Positions 1 through 8,936 of a DNA stretch of 64,000 bases are shown piece by piece. Position numbers and translations under genes: made by a program. Location: the NCBI GenBank assembly GCA_021776465.1, contig JAJFFU010000113.1, positions 84,772-148,771 on the forward strand, read 5' to 3'. The notes beneath the pieces are model-generated. The model did not search any database. It saw only the letters and a program-made list of their open reading frames with translations, and was not told the DNA's origin. Numbering within the stretch: position 1 is the stretch's first letter; every line of letters starts with the position of its first letter. Source of the DNA: Parvularculaceae bacterium (lineage in GTDB: Bacteria > Pseudomonadota > Alphaproteobacteria > Caulobacterales > Parvularculaceae).

Positions 1-2
1 AA

Positions 3-362
3 CAGGAATACTCAATTTATATAGATGGAGAAGTGTCTACTGTTGGTGTTAAGTTGGTAACTACCTTAGATGTGAAGAATATTTCTAGTGGTACGTATGT
101 ACTTAGTTGGTCATATTCTTGGAGTAGGAGTAAGAAGAGTGGATATTTCCTTGGTAAAATACTAGAAGGAAATGACATACATTATTATCATAAAGAGAGG
201 CCAAACAGGTTGTACTCAAATGAAAGTTATCCAGCTTCGGGGGAGAAGGAAATTTTATTGACCAAAGGGACTAAGAAATTTAAATTTTTCATGGAATCAG
301 ATAGACATAATAGGGTATCTTACATAAATAATTTGGTTATGAAGCTAAGGAGGAAAAATTAA
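3..362 (+). CDS. Partial virion-type protein, 5' end outside window
   Basis: The reading frame is open from the first bases of the window (…QEYSIYIDGEVSTVGV…) to a stop that overlaps the next ATG by one base, so the gene starts upstream. A GTG lies at 33, but the open frame before it and the lack of a ribosome site argue for a longer protein. The visible 119 residues are rich in Ser, Tyr and Lys with alternating hydrophobic residues, suggesting beta structure. I do not recognise the family. Its place before other likely virion genes suggests a tail or fibre-associated protein, as inference only. Confidence 0.75.
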   Translation, partial: QEYSIYIDGEVSTVGVKLVTTLDVKNISSGTYVLSWSYSWSRSKKSGYFLGKILEGNDIHYYHKERPNRLYSNESYPASGEKEILLTKGTKKFKFFMESDRHNRVSYINNLVMKLRRKN

Positions 363-1261
363 TGCCTACCCCAACTACATATCAATATAATACACAAAAT
401 GACACTCTCAGCGGAATAGCTTTAGCTCCAAGATTAGCTCAAGAGATTCATGTTGACGGGAACATAATAACTGACTTTACAGATTTATATGTGTCAGGTT
501 TAGGTATTTTCGTAGACATGAAAGGTGCTCTGTCTTCTGATGAAGAGAACAGTTTACGGCACAGGATTGCTCAACACTATGGAATTGATGATATAGAGGA
601 AGATATTATTTCAGTTGATATTGGTGTGGCAAAAACTGAAGCTGGTGCTCTTTATTCAACGCCACAGATTGCTACAACTGGAAATCAGATGTGCGATAGA
701 GATATCAAGCTAGTAACTTCTACTTTGGATGATAGTTTTGAAGATTTGAAACCAGTGCTTTCTCAAATTATGGGGCCACATTCGTATAAAAGAGTTGAGT
801 GGGAAGAAGTATCTTTAAGCGCTGTGTATGCTAAAGATGGTGGGGATAATTATGTGGCATGCGCAAATCAATTAGATGCTAGTACTTCTGGTGTCCTTTC
901 TGTTTGGGATTTTCAATGTCATGATCAAACTCCCAGCAAAAACTTAATTGCTTGGGATATTGCTGGGGGTGGTATAAAAATTGATGGCAACCTTTCGGGC
1001 AATCCGTGGGATCATCAATTGTATGTAATAGGGGCGCCCAATATTCCTGCTTCTATGGGAGGACAAGTGCGGTTTTTCGATGGTTATTTGGCGTGTGATA
1101 CTGGCAGTGAAATTAGCACAGAAAATCCTGAGGCTAAAAAATTAGATCCTGCTCTTTCACCAGAGGCATCAAAGTTTAGAATTATGCTGTATTACCCTGC
1201 GGGGGCAAAACAAACACATGTCTTGAGACTAAGAACATATAGACCGCCTGGGACGTTTTAG
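362..1261 (+). CDS. Hypothetical protein, probable virion component
   Basis: This 299-residue protein starts at an ATG overlapping the stop of the preceding gene, preceded by aaggagg-like bases. It has no signal peptide or membrane segment. The sequence is acidic and mixed alpha/beta, with Gly-rich turns in the last third (around 200-270). I do not recognise it. Translational coupling to the upstream gene and the neighbouring small membrane and connector-like genes suggest a tail or baseplate role, but no diagnostic motif is visible. Confidence 0.8.
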   Translation: MPTPTTYQYNTQNDTLSGIALAPRLAQEIHVDGNIITDFTDLYVSGLGIFVDMKGALSSDEENSLRHRIAQHYGIDDIEEDIISVDIGVAKTEAGALYSTPQIATTGNQMCDRDIKLVTSTLDDSFEDLKPVLSQIMGPHSYKRVEWEEVSLSAVYAKDGGDNYVACANQLDASTSGVLSVWDFQCHDQTPSKNLIAWDIAGGGIKIDGNLSGNPWDHQLYVIGAPNIPASMGGQVRFFDGYLACDTGSEISTENPEAKKLDPALSPEASKFRIMLYYPAGAKQTHVLRLRTYRPPGTF

Positions 1262-1270
1262 GAGAATAAA

Positions 1271-1660
1271 ATGCATGAATATATACTGGCAACAGCATTA
1301 ACAATCAACCTTACATCATTTATAATGCAGATGTATTGTAGTTTTCAGGCTGCACAAACATGGGCTAAGGGGCATAATGGAATAACTTGGGGCCCTATGA
1401 TAATCGCTATGTTTCTCATGGCAATAAGGAGGGTGACAGCTTCCATGAAAATGGTGAATATGGGCTGCACAACACCATTGATGTTTATTGATGCTTCATT
1501 ATTGCCTTTTGTTATTACTGTATGTATAACAGTGTCAATGCATAAAGTTATGCACAGAATGGATGAAGTGGATCTGGGGAGAAAAGATTTACTTAGGAAA
1601 TATAAGGAGAAAGCAGACACTGCTCTCCTAACGCTGCAGTGTAAACATGAGACCGCTTGA
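1271..1660 (+). CDS. Small membrane protein, holin-like candidate
   Basis: The 129-residue product has hydrophobic stretches at about residues 5-25, 40-55 and 75-95, followed by a charged C-terminal tail (residues 100-129, many Lys/Asp/Glu). A GGAG ribosome site precedes the ATG. Two to three membrane segments with a charged tail, next to another one-helix membrane protein, fit a holin or virion-associated membrane protein. No lysin gene lies nearby, so the lysis role is only a guess. Confidence 0.75.
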   Translation: MHEYILATALTINLTSFIMQMYCSFQAAQTWAKGHNGITWGPMIIAMFLMAIRRVTASMKMVNMGCTTPLMFIDASLLPFVITVCITVSMHKVMHRMDEVDLGRKDLLRKYKEKADTALLTLQCKHETA

Positions 1661-1691
1661 ACAACAAATTATAAACCAAGGAAGTGATGGT

Positions 1692-1970
1692 ATGAGTGCC
1701 CTGACCAATGCAGATTTAGGATTCGTAGGTCTTATAATTACAACGCTTGCTACAACTATGGCTGGTGTAGTGAAATATATGTGGGGGGAAATAAAAGACT
1801 TACGTAGCAAGATAGATGAGTTATATGAGGGGCAGATTGAAGATTATAAAAAATTAATAGAAAAAAATAATAATTTAACATCTGCTGTCCAATCGATGTA
1901 TGACAAACTCGAAGAAATGATGGAAAAACAAGAGAAGGTGATGGAGAAAGTCCTACGCCTGCTTAATTAA
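1692..1970 (+). CDS. Membrane-anchored coiled-coil protein
   Basis: I chose the ATG at 1692 because AAGGAAG lies seven bases upstream; a longer start at 1647 overlaps the preceding gene and has no ribosome site. The 92-residue product has one membrane helix near residues 8-28 (LGFVGLIITTLATTMAG) and then a long Glu/Lys-rich coiled coil to the C-terminus. This architecture is common in phage holin-partner or spanin-like proteins, but no cysteine or lipobox supports a spanin. Function is unknown. Confidence 0.75.
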   Translation: MSALTNADLGFVGLIITTLATTMAGVVKYMWGEIKDLRSKIDELYEGQIEDYKKLIEKNNNLTSAVQSMYDKLEEMMEKQEKVMEKVLRLLN

Positions 1971-1978
1971 GGAATAAT

Positions 1979-2464
1979 ATGACACAGGTAAGCGCAATAA
2001 CAAGCCTACAGGCATTCGGAGACACATTTTACAGCGGCACAGTAGATAATGTACGTCGCGTAGTGGACATGCTCTCGATTGGAGAAGGAAGAAAGAGTAG
2101 CTTCTCTGAACAAACATGCAAAATTTATCAGGAAGAGGCTGACCGCATTATTGATGGTAGAATTAGACCTTATTGTGCTGTTCCTTTAGTAAAAGTTAGT
2201 GATAGTAAATACCCGGCTCCCATTCCTTTCATTGCTGCTAGAATTACAGCATCCAATATTGTTCTGACAGAATTCTCAGAGATTGATGCTAATGAGAGTG
2301 ATGCAGCAAATGCTATGCGCGATGCAGCACTTGACCAATTAGATAGATTAACTGCTGGCCTTATCGGAGGAACTCAAAGATTAATTGGCCAGAGAATAAG
2401 GACAAGAATAAGATTTGTATCTCCTGGCGCTGCCCCTCAATATGAGAGTAAAGATATGGGATAA
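1979..2464 (+). CDS. Head-tail connector-like protein (DUF1320/gp36-type, tentative)
   Basis: The 161-residue protein is mostly helical, with a segment near 45-70 (EEADRIIDGRIRPY) followed by Pro-rich turns and a second helix that recalls DUF1320/gp36-type head completion proteins, which bind the portal ring and join head to tail. The length fits that family. Identification rests on overall pattern, not on a strict motif. It closes the left virion block; a promoter and hairpin terminator follow. Confidence 0.65.
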   Translation: MTQVSAITSLQAFGDTFYSGTVDNVRRVVDMLSIGEGRKSSFSEQTCKIYQEEADRIIDGRIRPYCAVPLVKVSDSKYPAPIPFIAARITASNIVLTEFSEIDANESDAANAMRDAALDQLDRLTAGLIGGTQRLIGQRIRTRIRFVSPGAAPQYESKDMG

Positions 2465-2493
2465 AAAAATTTCCATAAAAATACGATTTCCCC

Positions 2494-2521
2494 TTGAAAT
2501 TTGCCTGGTGTGGTGTACACT
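2494..2521 (+). promoter_or_regulatory. Sigma70-like promoter for 2565 gene
   Basis: TTGAAA, 16-bp spacer, TACACT. It overlaps the terminator hairpin, so only its own transcript, starting near 2528, avoids the complete stem. Confidence 0.7.
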
Positions 2522-2551
2522 TAATCGTTGCACTAACCCAGGCATTTTTTT
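2502..2551 (+). terminator. Rho-independent terminator overlapping a promoter
   Basis: TGCCTGG (2502-2508) pairs with CCAGGCA (2538-2544), the inner GGTG/CACT can also pair, and seven Ts follow. The hairpin would end transcripts of the left virion block. The -10 box of the promoter at 2494-2521 lies inside the hairpin. Confidence 0.7.
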
Positions 2552-2564
2552 ATTAGGAGAACAT

Positions 2565-2837
2565 ATGGGAACATTTAATCCGATCCTCATGATGTTTGAA
2601 GCGCTCGCACCTTGGCTTTTTAGCGGTAATTACAAAAAGGCCTGGGCAGCGAATTGCGTTATTTTTTTGATTATTGTGTTGACACAGTGCGGTTTGCTTG
2701 GTATACTTGCACTAATGGCTGGAGTGTGGGTGAATAATCCCGAATGGGGAAATGTGATGCCCATCCTGGCCCTTTTGTTGAGTCTGACATATGTTGGCAT
2801 GTTCGTTCATGCTGTTGAAGAAGTCGGAATTACTTAA
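2565..2837 (+). CDS. Small membrane protein
   Basis: The start at 2565 has AGGAGA seven bases upstream and lies after the promoter; an in-frame start further upstream would lie before the promoter. The 90 residues contain hydrophobic helices at about 28-55 and 62-82. No known family is recognised. It is transcribed from its own promoter, apart from the virion block. Confidence 0.8.
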   Translation: MGTFNPILMMFEALAPWLFSGNYKKAWAANCVIFLIIVLTQCGLLGILALMAGVWVNNPEWGNVMPILALLLSLTYVGMFVHAVEEVGIT

Positions 2838-2879
2838 TGTGAAGAGAAGGAAAAAAAGAAAGTAAGGAGAAATTTACAA

Positions 2880-3269
2880 ATGGCAAGGTATAGAGTAGAA
2901 TTGCAAGACACCCACCGCAAGGTGCGTGATGACGAAAGAAAAGAAAAGAAGGAGCGGTATGGCATTCGTAGCAAGTACCGTGTTGGTGTAGTAAAACGTA
3001 AGCGTGGGAAGAATAAGTCAACGTTCTACATGCTTGTTGACCCGCGAGACGTTCCTGCGGAAAGTGCAACTATTAAGACGTTCACGAGCCCAGAGGCATA
3101 CGAGTTTACAAAGGAGGCTATCATGAACATGAAGGAAACTACAGCGTTGCGTGTTCTGACGTCTCCGTTCAATCGCCTCAATTTTGCGTTTGTGAAGCGT
3201 GACGAGGTGCGTGGTATTCGTCGTCTTGCTAAGCGTGCGGGAAGCGGTGTCACTGTTCTGACGGCGTAA
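2880..3269 (+). CDS. Basic hypothetical protein
   Basis: This 129-residue protein is strongly basic, with KK/RK clusters at residues 13-30 and 40-48, which would suit nucleic-acid binding. The C-terminal half has mixed beta/alpha character. An AAGGAG site precedes the ATG. It is not recognised. Codon use is more GC-rich than in the preceding virion genes. Confidence 0.8.
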   Translation: MARYRVELQDTHRKVRDDERKEKKERYGIRSKYRVGVVKRKRGKNKSTFYMLVDPRDVPAESATIKTFTSPEAYEFTKEAIMNMKETTALRVLTSPFNRLNFAFVKRDEVRGIRRLAKRAGSGVTVLTA

Positions 3270-3382
3270 AGAAAAGTAGGGAAAAAGAAAGAATCTCCTG
3301 GTATTCCTTCGTATCGTGCCATATAATTGTGGTGACGGCGAAGGAATCGCCATATAAAAAACGAAGCATAGGAGATAACAAG

Positions 3383-4396
3383 ATGACCCAAGAATACAAC
3401 GGGCTGGAAACTCTGGGGCAGCATGGCGTTTGTGTGAGCGTCAAGAGTAGTATTTGGGAAGGGCGCAAGAAGCTGCAGCCTCAGGACATCGGTCTCACCA
3501 CTACTGAGTGGAAGAGTATGGAAGGTAAGATGAAGCTAGGAGTCAAGTACATCATCGACCCAGCACTCATCAGGCCATTCACCACTATCAGGCAGCGAGC
3601 AAGAGGAATCGTCCTCGAAAATAGTATTCCTCTTGGTGAACTCACAGGGGCATTTTTCGTTCCTAACACCACCTTTGTTGAGATGAACGAAGGTGTACAG
3701 GAAAACATTAATGAATTTTATGCGAAGCGAGAAGAATTCCTGGCTGAGTATGACCACAATTCTAATGAGTGGGTGAAGGAATGTCGAGAAACTGCTCTGG
3801 AATTTTACGATTTTATCTCAAGCAAGGAGCCTAAGGATAAGTTTGTTACTAGATTCATCAACAACATGGTGAGAGCGCAACCTACCAAGGAAGCTCTGAA
3901 GGAAAAGTTTGCCCTCCGGATGAGTGTGTTCGAACTGGCAGAACCATCAAATGTATATGTTGAAGGTGCAGAACATGCGGCTCGTGCTGCTATCCTTGAT
4001 GAGTACCGTAAGAACGCTACGGCTCAGTACAAAGGCATTCTTGATACAGCTTTCTCAGAGCTTCGCAGTGGATTGGTTGAGCTAGTGAATCAGGTGGGTA
4101 GTACACTTGAAGACGGCAAGAAGTTCAGCGACCGCACGCTGAATAGTGTCAAGAAGAAGGCAGAGAAGCTGCGTAAGCTAAATTTCATTCATGATGCGAA
4201 ATTGGAAGAAAATATTTCATCTCTTGAGAAGCTCTGTAACATGGGGGCTAAGTCTTACACTAGCAATGATGAAATGATGACGGGGCTGAAGAATGGATTG
4301 TCTAAGATCAAGAAGTCCATTATGGATGACGAGGACAAGGGTGATGTCATCGCTACGTTTGGTAACAAGCAGGGTCGTCGTAAGGTGAGGGTGTGA
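3383..4396 (+). CDS. DUF3150-like protein
   Basis: The ATG at 3383 has AGGAGATAAC upstream. The 337-residue product begins with a segment near residues 15-35 (SVKSSIWEGRKKL.PQD) that matches the DUF3150 signature as I remember it; DUF3150 proteins often sit beside MoxR/AAA ATPases, and an AAA ATPase follows here at 4987. The middle is helical. The last residues (DV.ATFGNKQGRRKVRV) recur in a related form at the end of the WGR protein at 24198, suggesting a shared C-terminal tag. A role as ATPase partner is inferred from context. Confidence 0.75.
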   Translation: MTQEYNGLETLGQHGVCVSVKSSIWEGRKKLQPQDIGLTTTEWKSMEGKMKLGVKYIIDPALIRPFTTIRQRARGIVLENSIPLGELTGAFFVPNTTFVEMNEGVQENINEFYAKREEFLAEYDHNSNEWVKECRETALEFYDFISSKEPKDKFVTRFINNMVRAQPTKEALKEKFALRMSVFELAEPSNVYVEGAEHAARAAILDEYRKNATAQYKGILDTAFSELRSGLVELVNQVGSTLEDGKKFSDRTLNSVKKKAEKLRKLNFIHDAKLEENISSLEKLCNMGAKSYTSNDEMMTGLKNGLSKIKKSIMDDEDKGDVIATFGNKQGRRKVRV

Positions 4397-4398
4397 TC

Positions 4399-4800
4399 AT
4401 GGCTAAGGGAAAGAGAGGTCGTCCGTCACGAGAGGAAATGACTCTGGGGAAGGTAGTACTCCCTGGCGGTGAATATTTCCTACATATCGAGAAGGACCAG
4501 TACACCATTGGCCATTATTACCAGCCCCCGAAGGGCGAGCCTATCTGGATGTCTGATGGGTACTTCACCACTATCGAACATTCTATCCTCTTCGCTCTGA
4601 GATTGAAATTTTATGAGTGTGGGAAGGATAGAGAAACCATGAAAGAATTTATGCAATGTATCAGTGACAGTATTGAAGATGTGAAACAGTTTGCTCGTCT
4701 GATGAGAGACGAACTTGTGTCTGTCAAGGATAAGAAAATTGCAGAACTTGAGGAAGAAGTGAAGGAGCTAAAGAAAAATGGAGCTAAAAGAAGCGATTAA
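4399..4800 (+). CDS. AT-hook-like small protein with C-terminal coiled coil
   Basis: The start is ATG 4399; a GTG two codons earlier is possible. Residues 3-9 (KGKRGRP) resemble an AT-hook, a minor-groove DNA-binding motif. A compact middle domain (about 20-75) is followed by a Lys/Glu-rich coiled coil at 105-131. It overlaps the next small gene by 23 bases. DNA binding is inferred from the motif only. Confidence 0.75.
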   Translation: MAKGKRGRPSREEMTLGKVVLPGGEYFLHIEKDQYTIGHYYQPPKGEPIWMSDGYFTTIEHSILFALRLKFYECGKDRETMKEFMQCISDSIEDVKQFARLMRDELVSVKDKKIAELEEEVKELKKNGAKRSD

Positions 4801-4930
4801 GGTGTTGCTTGATGTGGCAGAGTGGGGATATGGGTCAACAAGCTGCACTGCTAAAGAAATTCGAGAAGCAATTGCTGTTGCCGAGAAATATATTTCTGAA
4901 GAATGGCCAGAAAGTCCTAGCAATAGGTAG
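4778..4930 (+). CDS. Small hypothetical protein, 50 aa
   Basis: An ATG at 4778 inside the end of the preceding gene opens a 50-codon frame (MELKEAIKVL…) predicted to be helical and acidic. The overlap suggests translational coupling; AAGGAGC-like bases lie upstream. It fills an otherwise empty gap before the AAA ATPase. No family is recognised. Confidence 0.6.
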   Translation: MELKEAIKVLLDVAEWGYGSTSCTAKEIREAIAVAEKYISEEWPESPSNR

Positions 4931-4986
4931 GGATAAGGGGTATACTATCTATAGTGGAAGGAAATAAAGGATAAGAGAGGAGACTG

Positions 4987-6639
4987 ATGAGCAATAACAG
5001 CGGATTCATGAAGTATCTTAGCGAGCATCACAGAGCCGGGTTTGGCGGGATGTATGTCGTTACTCATGAAGAAGGGCGCGCAGAGGATGACATTCTGAAT
5101 TACGTGACCAAAGAATGCCCTGATTGTGTAATTGTTTCGTGGTCGGCAGCTACGCACCTTGTGAAGGGGTGGCCTGTTCCCAAAACGAACGGAGAGAGTC
5201 TGATTGTTGAGCAGCAGGAACCGCCCGATCTCATGCATCAATTGTTTGCATCTCTCACAAGTCAGAAGGATGTATCTCACTACGCTGATATTCAGGAGAA
5301 TTGCTTGGTGATTGTGAAGGATTACCATCACTACCTTGCTGAGAAGGATCCGCTCCATCCTGTGACGTTGCGTATGGTGAGAGAGCTTGCACAACAGTAT
5401 AAGCTCAGAGGATCTATGCTCATCTTCATCTCTCCAGTTCTTGTCCTTCCTCCGGACATTGAAAAAGAATTTGTTGTGTATGAATATGATCTTCCGAATG
5501 AAGAAGAAATTGAAAGCCTGGCTATGACACTCATTGAAGAAACATTTGATGAGGATGGAGGCAAGGGACTGAAGAAAAAGTTTGAAAAGGATCGCAGGGC
5601 TTTGATTGATGCTGCTAAGGGGCTCACTGCTCAGGAAGTGGAGAACGTCTTTGCGCGCTCCTTCGTTTCTACTGGCGGTGAAACATTTGACCACAAGTGT
5701 ATGCTGGAACACAAGGCGCAGCTTATTCAGAAGAGCGGTATTGCTGAGTGGGTATCGAGTGATTTGAATTCAGATGATGTTGGCGGGCTGCAAGTGCTGA
5801 AGGAATGGGTTGAGAAGCGAAAGAATTCATTCACTCCTGAGGCTCGTGCGTTTGGCCTACCCTCACCGCGAGGAGTTATCCTTGTTGGAAGTCCTGGCAC
5901 AGGGAAGAGTACTTGCGCCAAGGTGATTGCAAATATTTATAAGCAACCTCTAATCCGTGTGGACATGGGGCAGATTTTTGGCTCCCTGGTAGGAGAGTCT
6001 GAGCAAAACCTACGCGAACTCACGAAGCTGGCAGAGAGTGTAGCGCCCTGTATTCTGATGATTGACGAACTCGAAAAGGCCTTTGCTGGCACGAAGGGAA
6101 GTGGTGGTGGAGATGGTGGCACTACGAAGCGAGTGTTTGGCCAATTCCTGACGTGGATGCAGGAACGCAAGGAGCCTGTGTTTGTTGTGGCTACAAGCAA
6201 TGATATCACGCAGCTTCCGCCTGAGCTTTTGAGGCGAGGGGGTAGGTTTGATGAGGTGTTCCTCGTGGATTACCCCAACCACCAGGAGCGGCAGGATATC
6301 TGGAACATCAAGCTCAAGATGATTGTGCAAGGTGACGATGATTACGATGTGGTAGAGCTTGCAGACATGACAAAGGATTTTACAGGAGCAGAGATCCAAA
6401 CTGCTGTTGAGTCTGCTATGTATGATGCGTTTGACGAAGGAAAGAGCGTGGGTATGAGGCACCTTGTAGATTCAATTAATAATAGTGTTGTTCTGTACAC
6501 CACTATGAAGGAAGAGATCGAGGGAATGCGTACATTCTTGTCAGAACGCGCTCGACATGCGTCTATCCCTGAGAAAAAACAGGAAAAGCCTGTTGTCAAG
6601 AAGGTGCGGAAGGTTCGTGTAAAGAAAGGAGGAAAATAA
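4987..6639 (+). CDS. AAA+ ATPase, Ycf46-like
   Basis: This 550-residue protein has an N-terminal domain (about 1-250) and an AAA+ module. Walker A is GSPGTGKS at 301-308, Walker B LMIDELEKAF near 355, and the Arg-finger region RRGGRFDE near 420. The lead-in GGL.VLKEW..KR (266-280) and GLPSPRGVIL match the chloroplast/cyanobacterial Ycf46 class. Such ATPases remodel protein or nucleoprotein complexes. It follows the DUF3150-like gene and overlaps the next ORF by one base, starting a run of coupled genes that leads into the RNA ligases. The basic C-terminus (VKKVRKVRVKK) could bind nucleic acid. Confidence 0.9.
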   Translation: MSNNSGFMKYLSEHHRAGFGGMYVVTHEEGRAEDDILNYVTKECPDCVIVSWSAATHLVKGWPVPKTNGESLIVEQQEPPDLMHQLFASLTSQKDVSHYADIQENCLVIVKDYHHYLAEKDPLHPVTLRMVRELAQQYKLRGSMLIFISPVLVLPPDIEKEFVVYEYDLPNEEEIESLAMTLIEETFDEDGGKGLKKKFEKDRRALIDAAKGLTAQEVENVFARSFVSTGGETFDHKCMLEHKAQLIQKSGIAEWVSSDLNSDDVGGLQVLKEWVEKRKNSFTPEARAFGLPSPRGVILVGSPGTGKSTCAKVIANIYKQPLIRVDMGQIFGSLVGESEQNLRELTKLAESVAPCILMIDELEKAFAGTKGSGGGDGGTTKRVFGQFLTWMQERKEPVFVVATSNDITQLPPELLRRGGRFDEVFLVDYPNHQERQDIWNIKLKMIVQGDDDYDVVELADMTKDFTGAEIQTAVESAMYDAFDEGKSVGMRHLVDSINNSVVLYTTMKEEIEGMRTFLSERARHASIPEKKQEKPVVKKVRKVRVKKGGK

Positions 6640-6899
6640 TGCTACTCAACATCCTTGAAGATGGAACGATGGAAGGGCTGTATTCAGATGACCTCGACTA
6701 CGAGGAATTTGGAGAGGCTACAGTAGAACGTGCCTCCAATGTAGAACCTGTTGATGGAGGCTGGGGTGTGCATATCATTGAGACGGGCGAAGATTATGGC
6801 CCATTCAAGAAGCGCAAGGAAGCGCTAAAGTTTGAAGTGGAGCTTCTAGAGGGTAGGATGATTGAAACACCGGGAAGGGTGAAGGAGCTATTGTCATGA
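6639..6899 (+). CDS. Small acidic hypothetical protein
   Basis: The 86-residue ORF overlaps the AAA ATPase by one base and the first RNA ligase by four (ATGA type), so it is translated with them. It is acidic in the first half and probably beta-rich (GGWGVHIIETGEDYG), ending in a helix. No family is recognised. Coupling suggests a role with its neighbours. Confidence 0.8.
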   Translation: MLLNILEDGTMEGLYSDDLDYEEFGEATVERASNVEPVDGGWGVHIIETGEDYGPFKKRKEALKFEVELLEGRMIETPGRVKELLS

Positions 6900-7537
6900 T
6901 TACTTACCCTTCTATTGCTAGACAACCTAACAGGGAAGTAAACATTATTGCTTTCGACAAACTGGACGGTAGCAATATTCGTGTTGAGTGGACACCTAAA
7001 AATGGGTTTAGTAAGTTTGGTACTAGAAAGAGACTGCTCAGCCCTGGTGAACTTCCTTTAGGAGGTGCAATTCTTATTTTCAAAAGAGAATGGGAGACTA
7101 AACTTACCAAAATCTGTAAGAAACAAAAGTGGATAGGAAAAGATATGAGGGTTACATTCTTCTTTGAGTTTTATGGCCCTAGAAGTTTTGCAGGGCACCA
7201 CGAAGATGAAATAGAGGATATGAAACTAACCCTTATTGATGCTCACGTGTACAAAAAGGGCCTCATCCCTCCTAGGGAATTTATCAAAATCTTCAAGAAT
7301 GTTGATACTCCAAAAGTGTTGTATGAAGGAAAAGGGAATAACGACTTGCAAAAGGCCGTTGCGGATGGTACACTTGAGGGTATGACATTCGAGGGAGTGG
7401 TTTGCAAAGGATTGCTTCCAGGGAAAAAGAAAAAACAAGGGAAGATTGTTATGTTCAAATTCAAAAGTAATGCTTGGATAGACCAACTGAAATACTTTTG
7501 TGGGGACAACAACGCAATGTTCAAGGAACTAGAATAA
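6896..7537 (+). CDS. RNA ligase, short Rnl2-like type
   Basis: The 213-residue protein shows the nucleotidyltransferase motifs of RNA ligases: motif I KLDGSN with the adenylated Lys at residue 22, motif III FFFEFYG near 90, motif IV FEGVVCKG near 165 and motif V MFKFKS near 186. RNA ligases seal 5'-phosphate to 3'-OH ends by an AMP-enzyme intermediate. The length is close to a bare catalytic domain. It is the first of three ligases in 3.3 kb and overlaps the next by one base. The substrate cannot be read from the sequence; interrupted tRNAs are candidates. Confidence 0.88.
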   Translation: MITYPSIARQPNREVNIIAFDKLDGSNIRVEWTPKNGFSKFGTRKRLLSPGELPLGGAILIFKREWETKLTKICKKQKWIGKDMRVTFFFEFYGPRSFAGHHEDEIEDMKLTLIDAHVYKKGLIPPREFIKIFKNVDTPKVLYEGKGNNDLQKAVADGTLEGMTFEGVVCKGLLPGKKKKQGKIVMFKFKSNAWIDQLKYFCGDNNAMFKELE

Positions 7538-8574
7538 TGATTGATTGGGATCTAGTGGATAAGATGGTGGCGGAAGGATATATCAAGGTGAACACTCACC
7601 CTCTCCACCCCTTGTCTATCTACACATATACGCGCAAGACTCAGTTTGAGTGGAAGTGGAACAACGCCACAAAACAGTGTCGCGGGCTAGTGGTAGATGA
7701 AGATCGTAACGTAGTGGCTCGTCCATTCAAGAAGTTCTTTGAGCTACGACAGCTAGAGGTGCTGCCTACTGGCCCATGTGACATTTACGAGAAGATGGAT
7801 GGAAGCCTCTTTATTGCATTTAATTGGGAAGGGCACCTGATCACTTGTACCAAGGGTAGTTTCACGTCAGAAATGGCTGAGAAGGGTAGGGAACTCCTTA
7901 CCCCTCACTTGAACGATCATGGATTGATGCCCTGTGGTTGGCTTACCTACCTGTTCGAAGTTATTTACTCAGGCAACCGCGTTGTTGTAGATTATGGAGG
8001 AAAGGAAAGGCTTGTATATCTGGGGTGTATTGAAACTCAGACGGCCAAGGATGTGTGGGAGCCCCCGTCTGGTGTAGAAGAGGTGCAGTGTCACTTCTCC
8101 TCTTGGAGAGGAAACCCTGTTGAATTGCATGAGCTTGAAGAGAGCAACAAGGAAGGGTTTGTTCTGCATTACCATTCAGGGGAACGAGTGAAGGTGAAGT
8201 TTGACGAATACATTCGTTCGCACAAGCTAGTGGCAGGGCTCACTGAGCTAAGAATTTGGGAACATTTGAAGGAAGGTGGCACGGTGTCATCTATGATTGA
8301 CAAGCTCAAGATGCCTGATGAACATTTTAATTGGGCGAGAGATATTGCGTTTGAGATGTATGAGAAGAAGCATGAGATGATGTCTACAGTACGCAGAGAA
8401 TATAAGAGTGGGTTTGAAACACGTAAGGATATGGCTTTGTATTTTACGCAGAAGTGTACATACCCGAAGCTGATGTTCCCGTACCATGATGGGAATGATA
8501 TGGAGAATATTTTTTGGAAGCTATTGCGTCCATCTAACACAAGGATTTTTGAAAAGGAGAGAAGGAATGTATAA
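7537..8574 (+). CDS. RNA ligase, T4 Rnl1-like
   Basis: The start overlaps the previous stop (TAATG). The 345-residue product has the T4 RnlA-type pattern CRGLVVDED…ARPFKKFFEL (48-70), motif I EKMDGS with Lys86, motif III YLFEVIY near 140, motif IV KEGFVL at 205-210 and motif V VKVKF near 219. In T4 this class repairs tRNA cut in the anticodon loop by host nucleases. It differs clearly from the flanking ligases, so it is not a recent duplication. It overlaps the next gene by eight bases. Confidence 0.9.
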   Translation: MIDWDLVDKMVAEGYIKVNTHPLHPLSIYTYTRKTQFEWKWNNATKQCRGLVVDEDRNVVARPFKKFFELRQLEVLPTGPCDIYEKMDGSLFIAFNWEGHLITCTKGSFTSEMAEKGRELLTPHLNDHGLMPCGWLTYLFEVIYSGNRVVVDYGGKERLVYLGCIETQTAKDVWEPPSGVEEVQCHFSSWRGNPVELHELEESNKEGFVLHYHSGERVKVKFDEYIRSHKLVAGLTELRIWEHLKEGGTVSSMIDKLKMPDEHFNWARDIAFEMYEKKHEMMSTVRREYKSGFETRKDMALYFTQKCTYPKLMFPYHDGNDMENIFWKLLRPSNTRIFEKERRNV

Positions 8575-8935
8575 AAAAAAGAGTGGCTGTATTGATCAGT
8601 GCCTTGTAGGGTTTGTGATTGTGTGTTTGCTTGGCATGTTTGTAGTATGGCCGATTGGTAGTTTTGTTTATAGCACTACCACATACGACACTGTTGTGAT
8701 TACGGTAGAAAATAAGGATGTCTCAGTGTCCCAGGGAACAAGTACATATTTGATTTTCTCGGATAGCGGAGAAGTGTTTCAGACAAGGGACAGTTTTTGG
8801 AACTGGAAGTTTAATAGCTCAGATACATATGGGGCTATGAAGAAGGGTAAAACTTACGAGGCCAAAGTGTTTGGTAGGCGTATCCCATTCTTTTCCATGT
8901 ACAGAAGCGTTCTAACTGCTACGGAGGTGAAGTAA
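8567..8935 (+). CDS. One-helix membrane protein, DUF1523-like
   Basis: The ATG at 8567 follows GGAGAGAAGG. A membrane helix occupies about residues 12-36; the remaining 85 residues should lie outside the cytoplasm. The soluble part (TVENKDV…YLIFSDSGEVFQTRDSF… and VFGRRIPFFSMYR) resembles DUF1523 as I recall it; the function of that family is unknown. It sits between two RNA ligase genes but has no obvious link to RNA. Confidence 0.7.
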   Translation: MYKKKSGCIDQCLVGFVIVCLLGMFVVWPIGSFVYSTTTYDTVVITVENKDVSVSQGTSTYLIFSDSGEVFQTRDSFWNWKFNSSDTYGAMKKGKTYEAKVFGRRIPFFSMYRSVLTATEVK

Positions 8936-8936
8936 G

